Below, one piece after another: positions 11,511 to 24,465 of a stretch of 64,000 bases of DNA (position 1 is the stretch's first letter; each line of letters begins with the position of its first letter). Source of the DNA: Talaromyces rugulosus (lineage: Eukaryota; Ascomycota; Eurotiomycetes; Eurotiales; Trichocomaceae); the NCBI RefSeq assembly GCF_013368755.1, contig NC_049563.1, forward strand, positions 62,001-126,000. Reading direction: 5' to 3'. Below the pieces are notes generated by a model. The model was not told the origin of the DNA. It ran no database searches and was given only the letters and a program-made list of their open reading frames with translations. Made by a program: the position numbers and the translations under genes.

Positions 11511-11530
11511 ACGGTCCGGAACGGTCCGGA
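11511..11530. promoter_or_regulatory. Tandem decamer ACGGTCCGGA x2
   Basis: Two perfect head-to-tail copies of ACGGTCCGGA lie about 440 bp upstream of the permease start. Each contains CGG and CCG triplets in palindromic arrangement, the half-sites used by Zn2Cys6 proteins. Role in regulation is inferred. Confidence 0.4.
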
Positions 11531-11817
11531 AATATGAAATGAACACGGTACTGTAGTTCTGAATTTCGGGATAGAAGGTCTGAGGCATGTATTTATTTGT
11601 TAAAATCTATCATTTTGTAGACAATGCGCCAATAGTGCCTCGCGATTCGTTAATCTAATAGCCAGGTTTTGATGAACCAAGGTAACTTTTTATATCTACA
11701 AGTATTGATATACGAGTATTGAAATAGAAGCAAAAGGATGAACTTTAAACGATCGTGTTTAATGTTATATAAGGGCTACAGAGTCACGAAAACAGTTTGA
11801 CCAGCCCAATTAGCTGC

Positions 11818-12894
11818 TTATAGAATTGCCATCGCATTACTTGGACTGGCTACTCCTCCAGGTATGTCCAGTGGTTGGCTAGTTAAGAAAAAAGACCACT
11901 TCCCGACTCTCTTACACTCGGCTGCTAACTGTTCAAGATCCCATAGCTCACCGATGGGCATGCCCCATCCGGCCAAGAAAACCTCATGCAGACTGTAACC
12001 CAAGTCTGATTTTATATCTGGGAACCAAGATTCGTAAGCATTTGTATCTGATGCCACAGCCGCAAAACCGTTCCCCCAATGCCATTTTGCCATCTCTAGA
12101 GAGTTCTCCACGCCCACAAAGGTACGATACTTTCTCCCACCCAATGCTTTTCTCTCCGCATCATCTCTACCAAGGTAGTCTTCAGTCCAACCGAATCGGA
12201 TCAGCAGAATATCACCGATTTCAAATTGAGTATTTTGGGCTTGAGCACAAGCAAGAAGCTGGTTGAGAGTCACACTGTGGTTGGTGAAAGCGTCGTAATG
12301 TACCCCGTTGGAAATAGCCCACGAACGATAATCTAGCAATACTCCTCGGCCGGCAATGGAGTGCCGTGATATATCTATTCCATGTAATTAGCGCAAGACA
12401 ATTTATCGAAAATCCGATCGCATACCACGTACTATGAACACCAAGAACATCACTAGATGAAATTCCACAGATTTGGTCCTGCCGTATGCCGTTGTAGAAT
12501 AATCGTTCTTTTTGATAGCCGACATGCCTCAGCCCGTCCCAATGGGTGGAGCTTTGAGTATTAATATCAAGTTCGTCGTCATTGGAGCGTGGCTTAATGT
12601 TGAATTTGTGAGTACAAGACTTTCGCTCTGGATTCATGGGCACATCTGGTGTATCGAGTGGTAAGCTGTAACAGTTAATGTCTCTGTAGATACGAGATTG
12701 AGTTTGGCTTGTCCGTACTTGAGGCTAATGCTAATACCATATTGAATCTCTGCTGTTGCTTTGGTCACACAGTCACTGCTCAGGAGATTTAAAGTCCCAA
12801 GTTCATCATCTTTACCATATAGGCCCCATGCAGAATATGGAGGGTCTGAGGGGTGCAATGGAAGGCTATCAAAAGAGGGTCGGTCGTGCATCAT
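11818..12894 (-). CDS. Cyclase-family metal-dependent hydrolase (PF04199, kynurenine-formamidase-like fold)
   Basis: Three exons, 12894-12719, 12665-12433 and 12374-11818, give 321 residues. Splicing at the GTACGG donor joins ISISLN to LPLDTPDVP in phase, which is the usual family sequence. The signature T-H-W-D-x3-H (STHWDGLRH), close to the HxGTHxDxxxH metal motif of arylformamidases and bacterial cyclases, is present near residue 100, and the family's WGMPIGELWDLEQLA segment near the C-terminus. Known members hydrolyse N-formyl, amide or cyclic ester/amide bonds. The enzyme is predicted cytosolic. It shares a 290-bp divergent promoter with the AtuA-DUF4387 gene. Two adjacent methionines (12894, 12891) make the start slightly uncertain. 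Confidence 0.87.
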
Positions 12895-13008
12895 TTCCTC
12901 TGCGGTGTCCTGGCACAAGCAGTTGCAATCTCTATAGATTTACTAATGGAAAAGGTTAGATTAATAAACACATGTAAATTCCTAGAAACCCGGTTGTGAC
13001 CGCGAGCT

Positions 13009-13026
13009 AAGCGGTATCGCTCCGAC
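13009..13026. promoter_or_regulatory. Candidate cluster operator, copy B
   Basis: AAGCGGTATCGCTCCGAC lies in the shared promoter between the cyclase gene (start 12894) and the AtuA-DUF4387 gene (start 13186). It includes CGG-N7-CCG at 13012-13024 and is preceded by an imperfect inverted repeat (ACCGC...GCGGT). It matches copy A at 11291-11308 in 15 of 18 positions. Confidence 0.5.
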
Positions 13027-13185
13027 AAGCGACTAGTTACCGAGGGTAGCAACGATTCACATAAATCAAGGACAAAAACAAATTTCGACGGGCATGGTTA
13101 TAAATGAACCAAGATCATGTAAAAGTTGAAATTATTTTTTGCGTAAAACGATCTGAAGGTCATATTTCTTCAAACTGTCGCAGCC

Positions 13186-15121
13186 ATGTTGAAGGAACTT
13201 AAAATCTTGACGCCAATTGGCATGCTGGGCTATTCATACAATAAAGAAACTTTCTGGAAGTCCATTGAAGGGGGAGTTGATGCAATTATTCTTGACAGTG
13301 GCTCAACTGACAGCGGTCCATCTAAGCTTGCATTGCGGAAAAGCATTCAGACAAATGAGGCATATGAGAAAGACCTGGAAGAAATTGTTGCGGCATGTCA
13401 CCATTATAGGATTCCAGTCATGATTGGTAAGAACGCCCCCATTATATAAAGTCACAAGCTCTAACTTTGTTACAGGATCCGCTGGTGGTGATGGGAGTAC
13501 TCGAGGGGTAAATCAAATAGCAGACATAGTTTTGTCCATCATTGAAGGCCGCGGTTACAGGCCCATGAAAGTCATCAAGATCCTAGCGGAGATTGAGAAA
13601 GACATCGTACGAGACAAACACCGACATGGACTGGTTCATCCATGTGGCATTGCGGTTCCTGATCTTGTCGAGGAAGATATTGATCAAGCCCAGACGATTG
13701 TTGCTCAGATGGGCATTGAGCCTTGGATAAAGGCTATGAATGAATATCCAGATTTTGACATTATCATCGGGGGAAGATCATATGATCCATCTCCATACGC
13801 CGCCTTTTGTACATGGAAAGGATTCGTTGATCTTGGATTAAGTTATCACATGGGCAAGATCATGGAGTGTGGCGGTATTTGCACAACACCAAAATCTCGT
13901 GAAGCTCTTGCGACCATACGACATGATTCTTTTGATATAACGCCATTAGATCCAAAATCCACATGCACAAGTGTTTCGGTTGCTGCGCATACGCTCTACG
14001 AGAAGACCCGGCCAGATATTCTTGTAGGGCCTGGAGGTACTCTCGACCTTCATTTAACGACATACGAAGAGATGGATGACGGAAGAAGTGTTCGAGTTAG
14101 AGGTGCAAAATTTATCCCTGTCAAAGAGAATGAATACACCATTAAGCTAGAAGCTGGCAAACTGAACGGCTTCTTCAGTGTTTTCATGGGAGGTTTCCGG
14201 GATACGGTGCTCATATCCCAAATAGACACATTTTTGGAAGGGATGAAAACATACGTCAAAGATAAAATCAATTTCCCCTTTGATATCAACGTTCAACTAT
14301 TTGGCCGGGACGCGGTAATGGGAGTCTTGGAGCCGGACTCGGGTCGGACGAACCATGAACTTGGAATCCTTCTCCGAGCACGTGCAGAAACTCAAGAGCA
14401 AGCGACACACGTATCCCAATCTGCTCGGGTATACTGTATGCATGCCCCATACCCAGGCCAGAGGGCAACTGCTGGAAACTTCGCCATGCCGTGTGCGCCT
14501 CTTGATATTCCAATGGGTCCTGTCTCGGAGTTTTGCATGTACCATCTCATGATGATATCCGACCCATGCGAATTTTTCCCTATTATTGCAACTATTCTGG
14601 ACGGCCCCAATACAACACCCCAACGTGACTCTATTGAGAGTGGATTTCAGACCACTACAAATAGTCATAAACAAGCACACGTCAAACCGGACATTGCGAA
14701 CACGGCGAGTGCAAGTTCCCAACCGACCAAGACTACTGACACTAAATCTAATAGCAACATGAGTGTCCTCAAAGAAGTCCCACCGGCAGGGTATAGCTTC
14801 CTCGCGGACTTAGCTAGTGTTATACGTAGCAAAAATGCGGGCCCCTACGAAATCACGTTTGATGTGATGTTCTCGACCGCGAAGGCTCGTGATATTGTCA
14901 AACGTGCGAACATTTTGACCGTCGAAACAATTTCTAGGCTATACAATGTTCCTGTGACTGATGTTATAACGTGTTTATGGTGGGATTCTGCCATTGCTTT
15001 CAAAGCCACGATCAAAAGGCCTATCGTAAGCGGTTCATTCCATGATGGCGATTCTCATGGAAGTGCTCAGCATATGCCACTAATGTCATTGCCAATACCA
15101 GTTGAAAAACTGGATATTTGA
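13186..15121 (+). CDS. AtuA-like (DUF1446) protein fused to DUF4387
   Basis: Two exons, 13186-13426 and 13476-15121, encode 628 residues. Residues 1 to about 460 match the AtuA / acyclic-terpene-utilisation family (PF07287): an N-terminal LTPIGMLGYSYN segment, GSAGGDGSTRG across the intron, IIGGRSYDPSPYAAF, MGKIMECGGICTTPKS and a VGPGGTLDLH stretch. A Ser/Thr-rich linker follows (about 480-508), then a DUF4387 domain (PF14330) to the C-terminus, with LADLASVIRSKNAGPYEITF, NVPVTDVITC and RPIVSGSFHDGD. In bacteria the two domains are usually separate neighbouring genes, so the fusion supports a joint role. Biochemistry is not established; terpenoid or carboxylate catabolism is possible. No signal peptide or membrane segment is seen. 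Confidence 0.88.
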
Positions 15122-15657
15122 TCTGTTTTCATAGCAAAAAGTAAATTGATCGAGGTCTCCATTATGTAACTATTGTTGATGTATTATGTATACTTCAATG
15201 ACTCTAAGGATTATGTCGCGAAATGAATTTGATGTGACATTACTGCTTAGTTTGGTGGTCTCCCATCGTGTACTATAAACAGATTATCGAGTGACAACTT
15301 CACACAATGCCGTCTACCCTGAATTACTCGTATTCTGTGCGAATTTCGCACTCTATATATGATGGATGAGCTCACTTTTTTCTTCGTCTGGGGATTTTGG
15401 AGAAGACTTCGCTTCTTCTTTGTAAGGATTAAATGAAACTATTGTGAATATAGGGTTTTGCTTTCTGCGTTGTTACAGTACTTCGGCAAATTCTCTTTTT
15501 GAAAAGTGCACAGTGGGCCAACCAGTGGATCTACAGTAGGTGAAATGAATCCAAAGGATTCCTGTCACTACTAAATAAACAGATACATTCAGCACCAAGC
15601 TTATGACGTATTGGATTTAAATTCGCTGTCTCATTTGTATACTGTTAGTACTGTACA
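15122..15657. other. Convergent intergenic region
   Basis: This 536-bp spacer lies between the 3' ends of the AtuA-DUF4387 gene and the kinase gene. It is pyrimidine-rich in places; no gene or repeat was recognised. Confidence 0.4.
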
Positions 15658-19074
<3,417 letters not shown>

Positions 19075-19758
19075 TTAAAGATGCGCGATATAATTTTGGA
19101 CGAAGTCGTTGCAGCTGTTGGTATCGACATTGTATTCGGGGTGCTCCTCTTTCCAGTCTTTTGGGATGTTTTTCTTCGCACGTTCGGCTTTGCTTTTGGT
19201 TGTCGTTCCACCATATGCGAGCGTTTTTTGAGGTTGGGGAGACCAGTTAGGGCTCCTGACAATGGTTTTATTCTCAGGACTCTTGACCATGTCGAATTGG
19301 GTGGCCTTGAAGTCCTTTTTAATTGTGTGGTGTTTTTTACCCTTTCCGCTCTCGGTGTAGACGACCTCGCCGACGACAACAGCGATGTGCTCAAAGCCGA
19401 GCCTGTGCTGCAACTGCTGCAGCTCCGTCTTCGTCTCGGCGTCTCCAGGAATGCTCTGGCCCAGGGGGGTTTTCACAGTGAAATAGTACCAATCGTTTTC
19501 CTTCAAGCCGGAGTGCTTCGCGTGGGCGGCTTTGTATGCCTCGGTTTCAACAATCTTAGGCCCTGCAGGCTGACTACCACCGTTACCACCGTTACCACCC
19601 TTGCCTCCTTTCCCACCAGAGCCACCGTGACCACCATGACCACCGCCTCTATGACCGCGTACTTCCAACTCCGCAGCTCCGGCCGGCCCAGGGTTGGGAA
19701 TAGGGCTTGCGATGGAAAGCCCCGCTAGGAAGGCGGTAAAAAGGTAGGAAAGCCTCAT
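19075..19758 (-). CDS. Small secreted glycine-rich protein of unknown function
   Basis: The single exon encodes 227 residues from the ATG at 19758. Residues 1-19 form a signal peptide (MRLSYLFTAFLAGLSIASP). A glycine-rich block with repeated GGH, GGK and GGN triplets spans about residues 35-60, followed by a globular, lysine-rich part of about 160 residues that ends in NSCNDFVQNYIAHL, containing the only cysteine of the mature protein. Two N-x-S/T sites are visible. No enzyme motif was recognised. Such architecture is seen in fungal cell-wall-associated or effector-like secreted proteins, but function is not assigned. It is transcribed away from the TLDc gene with an 810-bp shared upstream region. 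Confidence 0.72.
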   Translation of the reverse strand: MRLSYLFTAFLAGLSIASPIPNPGPAGAAELEVRGHRGGGHGGHGGSGGKGGKGGNGGNGGSQPAGPKIVETEAYKAAHAKHSGLKENDWYYFTVKTPLGQSIPGDAETKTELQQLQHRLGFEHIAVVVGEVVYTESGKGKKHHTIKKDFKATQFDMVKSPENKTIVRSPNWSPQPQKTLAYGGTTTKSKAERAKKNIPKDWKEEHPEYNVDTNSCNDFVQNYIAHL

Positions 19759-20571
19759 TGTCAATGAAAAAAGAAAGACAGCTATGAAATGAGTGTGATT
19801 TTTGAAACGATTGTGTACGTTGAAAGAAAGGAGTGTATGATTTCAAGACAGAGTTGGCTGGTAGTTTCAACGAGAGGGCCTACAAGGGGCTCGTTACTTT
19901 ATATGTTATATTCCTGTTTCTATGGAGCCGCTTTCTGCGTAGCGTGAAACCGTTGGATTCCCAATTTTTCTTGGGATGTTGGTATGTAATGTTTTGTTTT
20001 GACCGTTCTTGTCCATGCTGACGGTGTGTTGGGCCCCAGAAATATCACGTAAAAATAGAAATGTCACGTAAAAGAGAGCGACACATGGCATTGTGGGCAA
20101 GAATGGAAAGATCTGAGGACAGAGCTAGTGGCTAAAGCCAGTTGTTGGTGTCAAATACGGAGGAATAAATTGTAATGATAAACTTGAACCAATAGTCCAC
20201 CAGTGATGAGCACGAAGCTTGTTAGTCGGGGCGGAGAGGCTGACATCAATTGTGATGACAGAGTCCCCACCCAATTCCGGCCCCCTTCATCTCCCGCGGC
20301 TCCGGTTGAGATCTGCGCTCGTTGTCCTTTCCTGGATCATTATTGCGAGCTACGTGGTTAAAAATAAAACTGTTCTTATTTAACTGCACTGTGACGACGG
20401 ACCTCACTGGTTGCCACATCATACTCTGTACGTACTTCGTCCGACGCTTGGCTACACTTGTCATCCTGCATTTATAATAATCCCTCCGTCGATTGACCGT
20501 CAATTATTATTACCTTTCCCCTTTTCGTCTCATCTCACACGTGCAACCAACTAATACAGTCAAAGCCCACG
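19759..20571. promoter_or_regulatory. Divergent promoter of secreted-protein and TLDc genes
   Basis: This region must hold both promoters. A CCAAT pentamer near 20189 and an ACACGTGC core near 20537, just upstream of the TLDc start, are visible. Nothing else was identified. Confidence 0.4.
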
Positions 20572-22155
20572 ATGAAGGAATGGCACCGTACCACCATTGA
20601 CGACTGGGTCGCAAAGGGCATGCTGAATAAGGAGTTCATTCTAGAACGCCTCGACCAAAGAATAGAAGACGGCTCTCCTTTCTCCCAAGAGGAAAAATCC
20701 GCCCTCAAGAGAGTTTTCGACTCTGTGTGCTCTACGGACGGGCTTTTGACCCAGGCTGCGTTCATTTCCTTTCTACAGACCAAGTCGGCACTACCTCGGT
20801 CTCAAGAGGCCATCCAAGCTGGGAAACTCTTATATACGAGCCTTGCTTATCTTAGTTCTTTACCATTTCCTAGTAGCCCTGAGAGGAATGCCTCACGCGG
20901 CCTTTCTTTGAAGCAACTCACACGTTCATTGGTGTGGGTCCTTCCAGGCAGTTATTCAGCAATCATAGAACAAGGCTCGGATTCCCGCTTACGGACCAAG
21001 GCAGACCACCGCAGGCTAGTCTTCCAGAGCCTGGCTTCTACAACCCATAAAATACAATATGATTACGAAGATGCACGTAAAATTGCACGACACGACGCAT
21101 TTGAGGTTGATTGGGAATCTGACTTGGAATTCTGCTCTTTAAATCACGACGATGATGGTGACGAGATCTACCATGACCTCCTCGACGTTCTCTACTCCAC
21201 GCAGGAGGAAAAGAGTCCTGGCCTTGCTCGTGTCCCTAGAGATGCGTTCCGTCCTATAGCAAAGCGTATCGCGACCGAGAACGATGTGCCATCGTTGCAT
21301 CCCATTGGCATTCCGACCAACCAGTTTATTTCTTTGGTCAAACTTCTCCTGGCATTGCAGTTTGAATCTACCGAGACTGAGGTTGATCTGGATTACTTTG
21401 ATGCTGCTGCAACGTCTATATGCGCTGCCTTCAGCGACCACAAGGATACGGCGGTCATTACGTGGTCAGCCTTTAACTGTGCATTAAAAGATATCACCCC
21501 GTATCTCTTCGACCCTTTATACGATATGCTTTCGACCTCATTTCTGGAGCAGGATCCTTCTCATTATCAGACTGGGTACGAACCCCCCAGCGAATTTGGC
21601 GACATCCTCACACTACCTCTCGTGAGCCAGTTGTCGACATTTCTGATTGGATGTGCATATTTCGGTGACTTTAGGCGTCTTGAACACTACACTCCTTCGA
21701 GTCTCCCGACTCCAAACGCATTCATAGACGCAGTGGAAACAGCCCCCGACGAGGCTGTTATAATCTTATCGGGGACAACGAAATCGGGAGATGTGTGTAC
21801 TTTCGGTGTGTTTAGCCGCGAACCCAAGGCCGATGGGGCTAGCGTGCAGACCAATGTCATCCCCAATCAGGTTGGCCTAGAGCCATGTTCCATTTTTCAA
21901 CTAGCTCCGATCCAGGACATTTTTAGAGGAACACCAGGCAAGCCTGGGTGGACGGTAGACAGTGACACGGTCATGTTTGGACAAGGTGGTGGTGTGGTCA
22001 TGGTGTTGACAGATGGCTTGCGCCGTGCCGAGATCAGACACCATGTCTCTGAAAGAAGCGATAGTGAAGGAGTTTACAAGCCAAACATTTCGAGGGGAAA
22101 TTGGATAGTGGAGTTAGAAATCTCGCAGATAGAGATTTGGAGCGAGGTAGATTGA
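20572..22155 (+). CDS. TLDc-domain protein
   Basis: The intronless frame encodes 527 residues. The C-terminal third resembles the TLDc fold (PF07534): LSTFLIGCAYFGDFRRLEHY, an IILSGTTKSGDVCTFGVFS strand pair, ...GQGGGVVMVLTDGLRRAEI..., and the end LEISQIEIWSEVD, the usual TLDc terminus. The N-terminal part (about 1-150) is helical and reminiscent of degenerate EF-hand regions found in fungal TLDc proteins. No signal peptide or membrane span is seen. TLDc proteins are linked to oxidative-stress resistance (OXR1) and to regulation of the vacuolar V-ATPase, so a similar cytosolic role is plausible but not shown. An acidic DDDGDE run occurs near residue 193. Confidence 0.82.
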   Translation: MKEWHRTTIDDWVAKGMLNKEFILERLDQRIEDGSPFSQEEKSALKRVFDSVCSTDGLLTQAAFISFLQTKSALPRSQEAIQAGKLLYTSLAYLSSLPFPSSPERNASRGLSLKQLTRSLVWVLPGSYSAIIEQGSDSRLRTKADHRRLVFQSLASTTHKIQYDYEDARKIARHDAFEVDWESDLEFCSLNHDDDGDEIYHDLLDVLYSTQEEKSPGLARVPRDAFRPIAKRIATENDVPSLHPIGIPTNQFISLVKLLLALQFESTETEVDLDYFDAAATSICAAFSDHKDTAVITWSAFNCALKDITPYLFDPLYDMLSTSFLEQDPSHYQTGYEPPSEFGDILTLPLVSQLSTFLIGCAYFGDFRRLEHYTPSSLPTPNAFIDAVETAPDEAVIILSGTTKSGDVCTFGVFSREPKADGASVQTNVIPNQVGLEPCSIFQLAPIQDIFRGTPGKPGWTVDSDTVMFGQGGGVVMVLTDGLRRAEIRHHVSERSDSEGVYKPNISRGNWIVELEISQIEIWSEVD

Positions 22156-22799
22156 TGATGATGCATATAGCAAGTCATAGGTTCTACCTGATAAATAATA
22201 TTGATGACACGCTTGAAGTACGAGGAGAATAATGTAGTTCCTAGGGAATAAATAGAATGGGGCGATGTAATGCACCTGAATGAGAGAAGTCGCGGCCTTT
22301 GAAGCTCTGAACAAGTTTTGAAGAACAAAGCTGACATTGGTCCCAAACTGCCCCAGCCCAGGCATCAAGACATGAGATTTTCTAAAAGGGGTTTTCAGCA
22401 TGCAGCGAAGATTTGTTCGGATTACAATTAAACACCCAGCGTGAAAATCAACAGGCATGCTTGCTCTTCAGGACTGGATGTGAGTACGGGAAAAATCAAA
22501 CCACCAATAGGGGAAAGTACAGATCATCTGGTTCCAGGGCCCCTCCAAGACTATTTCAAGACTACGATAGATTTAGTGCGGTGAAAACGGCCCCCGCAGG
22601 GCTACAGAGAAACCAACAAAGCAGTGGGGCACTGGACATTAATAATGGTTAGTACTAGTATCATGGAGGCAAGAGGATCAAAGTAATCTCGCGAGAACGC
22701 TAAAATTTGCCTCGCCGATGCTCCCGGGTGCTGGGGCTTGTTATCATTGTTTCTTCTCGTATGTTCGACTTATGTCGCTAGGGATGCGTGAACATTGCT
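22156..22799. other. Intergenic region
   Basis: This spacer lies between the TLDc 3' end and the next Zn2Cys6 gene and holds the latter's promoter. No specific feature was seen. Confidence 0.35.
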
Positions 22800-24131
22800 A
22801 TGTTGGGCAAATTTGACTTGGCTTCGGCCTCCGACGGGCGATCTACTTACAGAAGGTCTTACAAAAAGTCGATTACTGTATGAATTGGCATTATTACAGG
22901 TTGTACTTTCATTCATTAGAAATGCTGACATAGTTCTAGGGTTGCGATGCCTGTAAAACCCGGAAAATTAAAGTATGTTTTACTGCATTAACTTCCAACT
23001 TTTACCATATTTTGCGAAGCAATGTTAAACCTTGTGCCCTAGTGCGACGAGTCACGGCCCATATGCCTGAACTGTAGACGGCATTATACCAGTGCTTCTT
23101 CGTGCCACTACAGCTGTGAGCCTCGCCCACCGCAAGATGGAGACGTGCCTCAACCCACGAAGATGTTGTTGAGGCCTACGACATTGGATTCTACCAATAC
23201 CCTAGCCTTGCGGCTCATCCACCACTATACAGTATCCATTGGAATTACTCAGTCGCCAGAGACCCCTAAAAATAATATGCTCGCGCGTTCCATGTGGGAA
23301 GTTGAAATTCCTTCTATGGCTTTTAATTCCGAGGTTGTTCTAAACGCTCTTCTCGGTATCTCCGCTTGGCATCTATGGGCTGTAAACCCTATCGACCAAA
23401 AAATGAAATTCATCTCTAGAAATTACTTTGGGAAAGCTATCAGGTTACAAAGGGCTGCTCTTGAGTACAGGGATATTCGACAATTAACACCAGTGTTTAT
23501 AGCCGGCATTATCCTCGCCCATCATAGCTGGCTATTATCGGACACCGATGGTTACTCTCCTCAGTTACAACTGGGGACATTTTATTTGTGTAATGGTTAT
23601 CGGACACTGGGGAAACAGCTCTCTCCGACGTGGGCCGAGTATGCAAGCCTCGGCGAGGTAAATCCCCAAAGCATAGGATTCCAGCCAACGGAATGTGAAA
23701 AGCTTGTGGAAGAGGGCGTCCAAGACAGCCATTACATTCTTGAATTGACCCAAAATATGGACATTGACGAGAATCTTAAAGCCGTATATTGCAAGGTGAT
23801 AGAGGAGATATTGTCGTTGTATGATTTAGTAGCCAGCGGCAATAACGACATCTCAATGAAGGAGTATGTGGTTGTCAGCTTTCTTCACCGAGTACCGTTG
23901 TCTTTCATAAAGCTGTTGCAGCACCAGGTACCATTGGCAATGGGCTTGTTGGCCCGCGTGTGGGCTTTGCTTGCTCCTATCCACAAGGTCTCCACTGCCT
24001 GGTACATCCATGGAGCTGGGAATTATCGAGTTTACACCTATGCTATTGTCAATATTGGCAATTTTATGCCCTGCAATTGGGCCTGGATTATGAACTGGCC
24101 ACTCCGAATCATCTCAGACTATGGTACCTAG
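22800..24131 (+). CDS. Zn(II)2Cys6 transcription factor (Upc2-like, compact)
   Basis: Three exons, 22800-22877, 22940-22972 (only 33 nt) and 23043-24131, give 399 residues. All introns are phase 0, and the small second exon supplies GCDACKTRKIK. Zinc ligands are Cys28, 31, 38, 45, 48 and 58 (C-x2-C-x6-C-x6-C-x2-C-x9-C), preceded by a basic YRRSYKKS segment. The remaining part, with MLARSMWEVEIPSMAFNSE and LLGISAWHL, resembles the compact ligand-binding region of Upc2-like fungal regulators. It is convergent with the FAD oxidase gene at 24466 and could control it. The start is the first ATG in frame and is short of alternatives. Confidence 0.82.
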
Positions 24132-24465
24132 TCCTCCAAATCTTTAAGTACTTTCAGCTGTTAAGTTCTATCAATGTGAATGATTATGGAAACCTTGACT
24201 ACCGTAAATGGACCATGCCTGCAACTTTACGTAAAGTTCTTAGGGTAAAAAAATACCACTTTTTAGGACATTTGAAATTGACATTAAGCTTCATGGCTTT
24301 TACAGCTACTGTTAAATATTGTCAATGTAGGTGTTAAAAATGACCGCAACTCCATATTCAACAAATGGAACAACTTTCAACGTAAAAGTAGAAAGTGCAA
24401 AGGTCACAGCATTTTGCTAAGAAACATCTAATTCCATATTTCACTAATATAAAAGCAACTCTTCC
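24132..24465. other. Convergent intergenic region
   Basis: This 334-bp AT-rich spacer lies between the convergent Zn2Cys6 and FAD-oxidase genes. No feature recognised. Confidence 0.35.

Larger units (their letters stand above)
11070..11817. other. Intergenic region holding the permease promoter
   Basis: This 750-bp spacer contains the permease promoter (reading leftward) and the 3' end of the cyclase gene (reading leftward into it). Two candidate operator sequences lie inside and are listed separately. Confidence 0.5.

Noticed and set aside
13860..14722. Several minus-strand frames of 65-141 codons inside the AtuA-DUF4387 gene
   Set aside because: Shadows of the long, domain-supported plus-strand reading frame.
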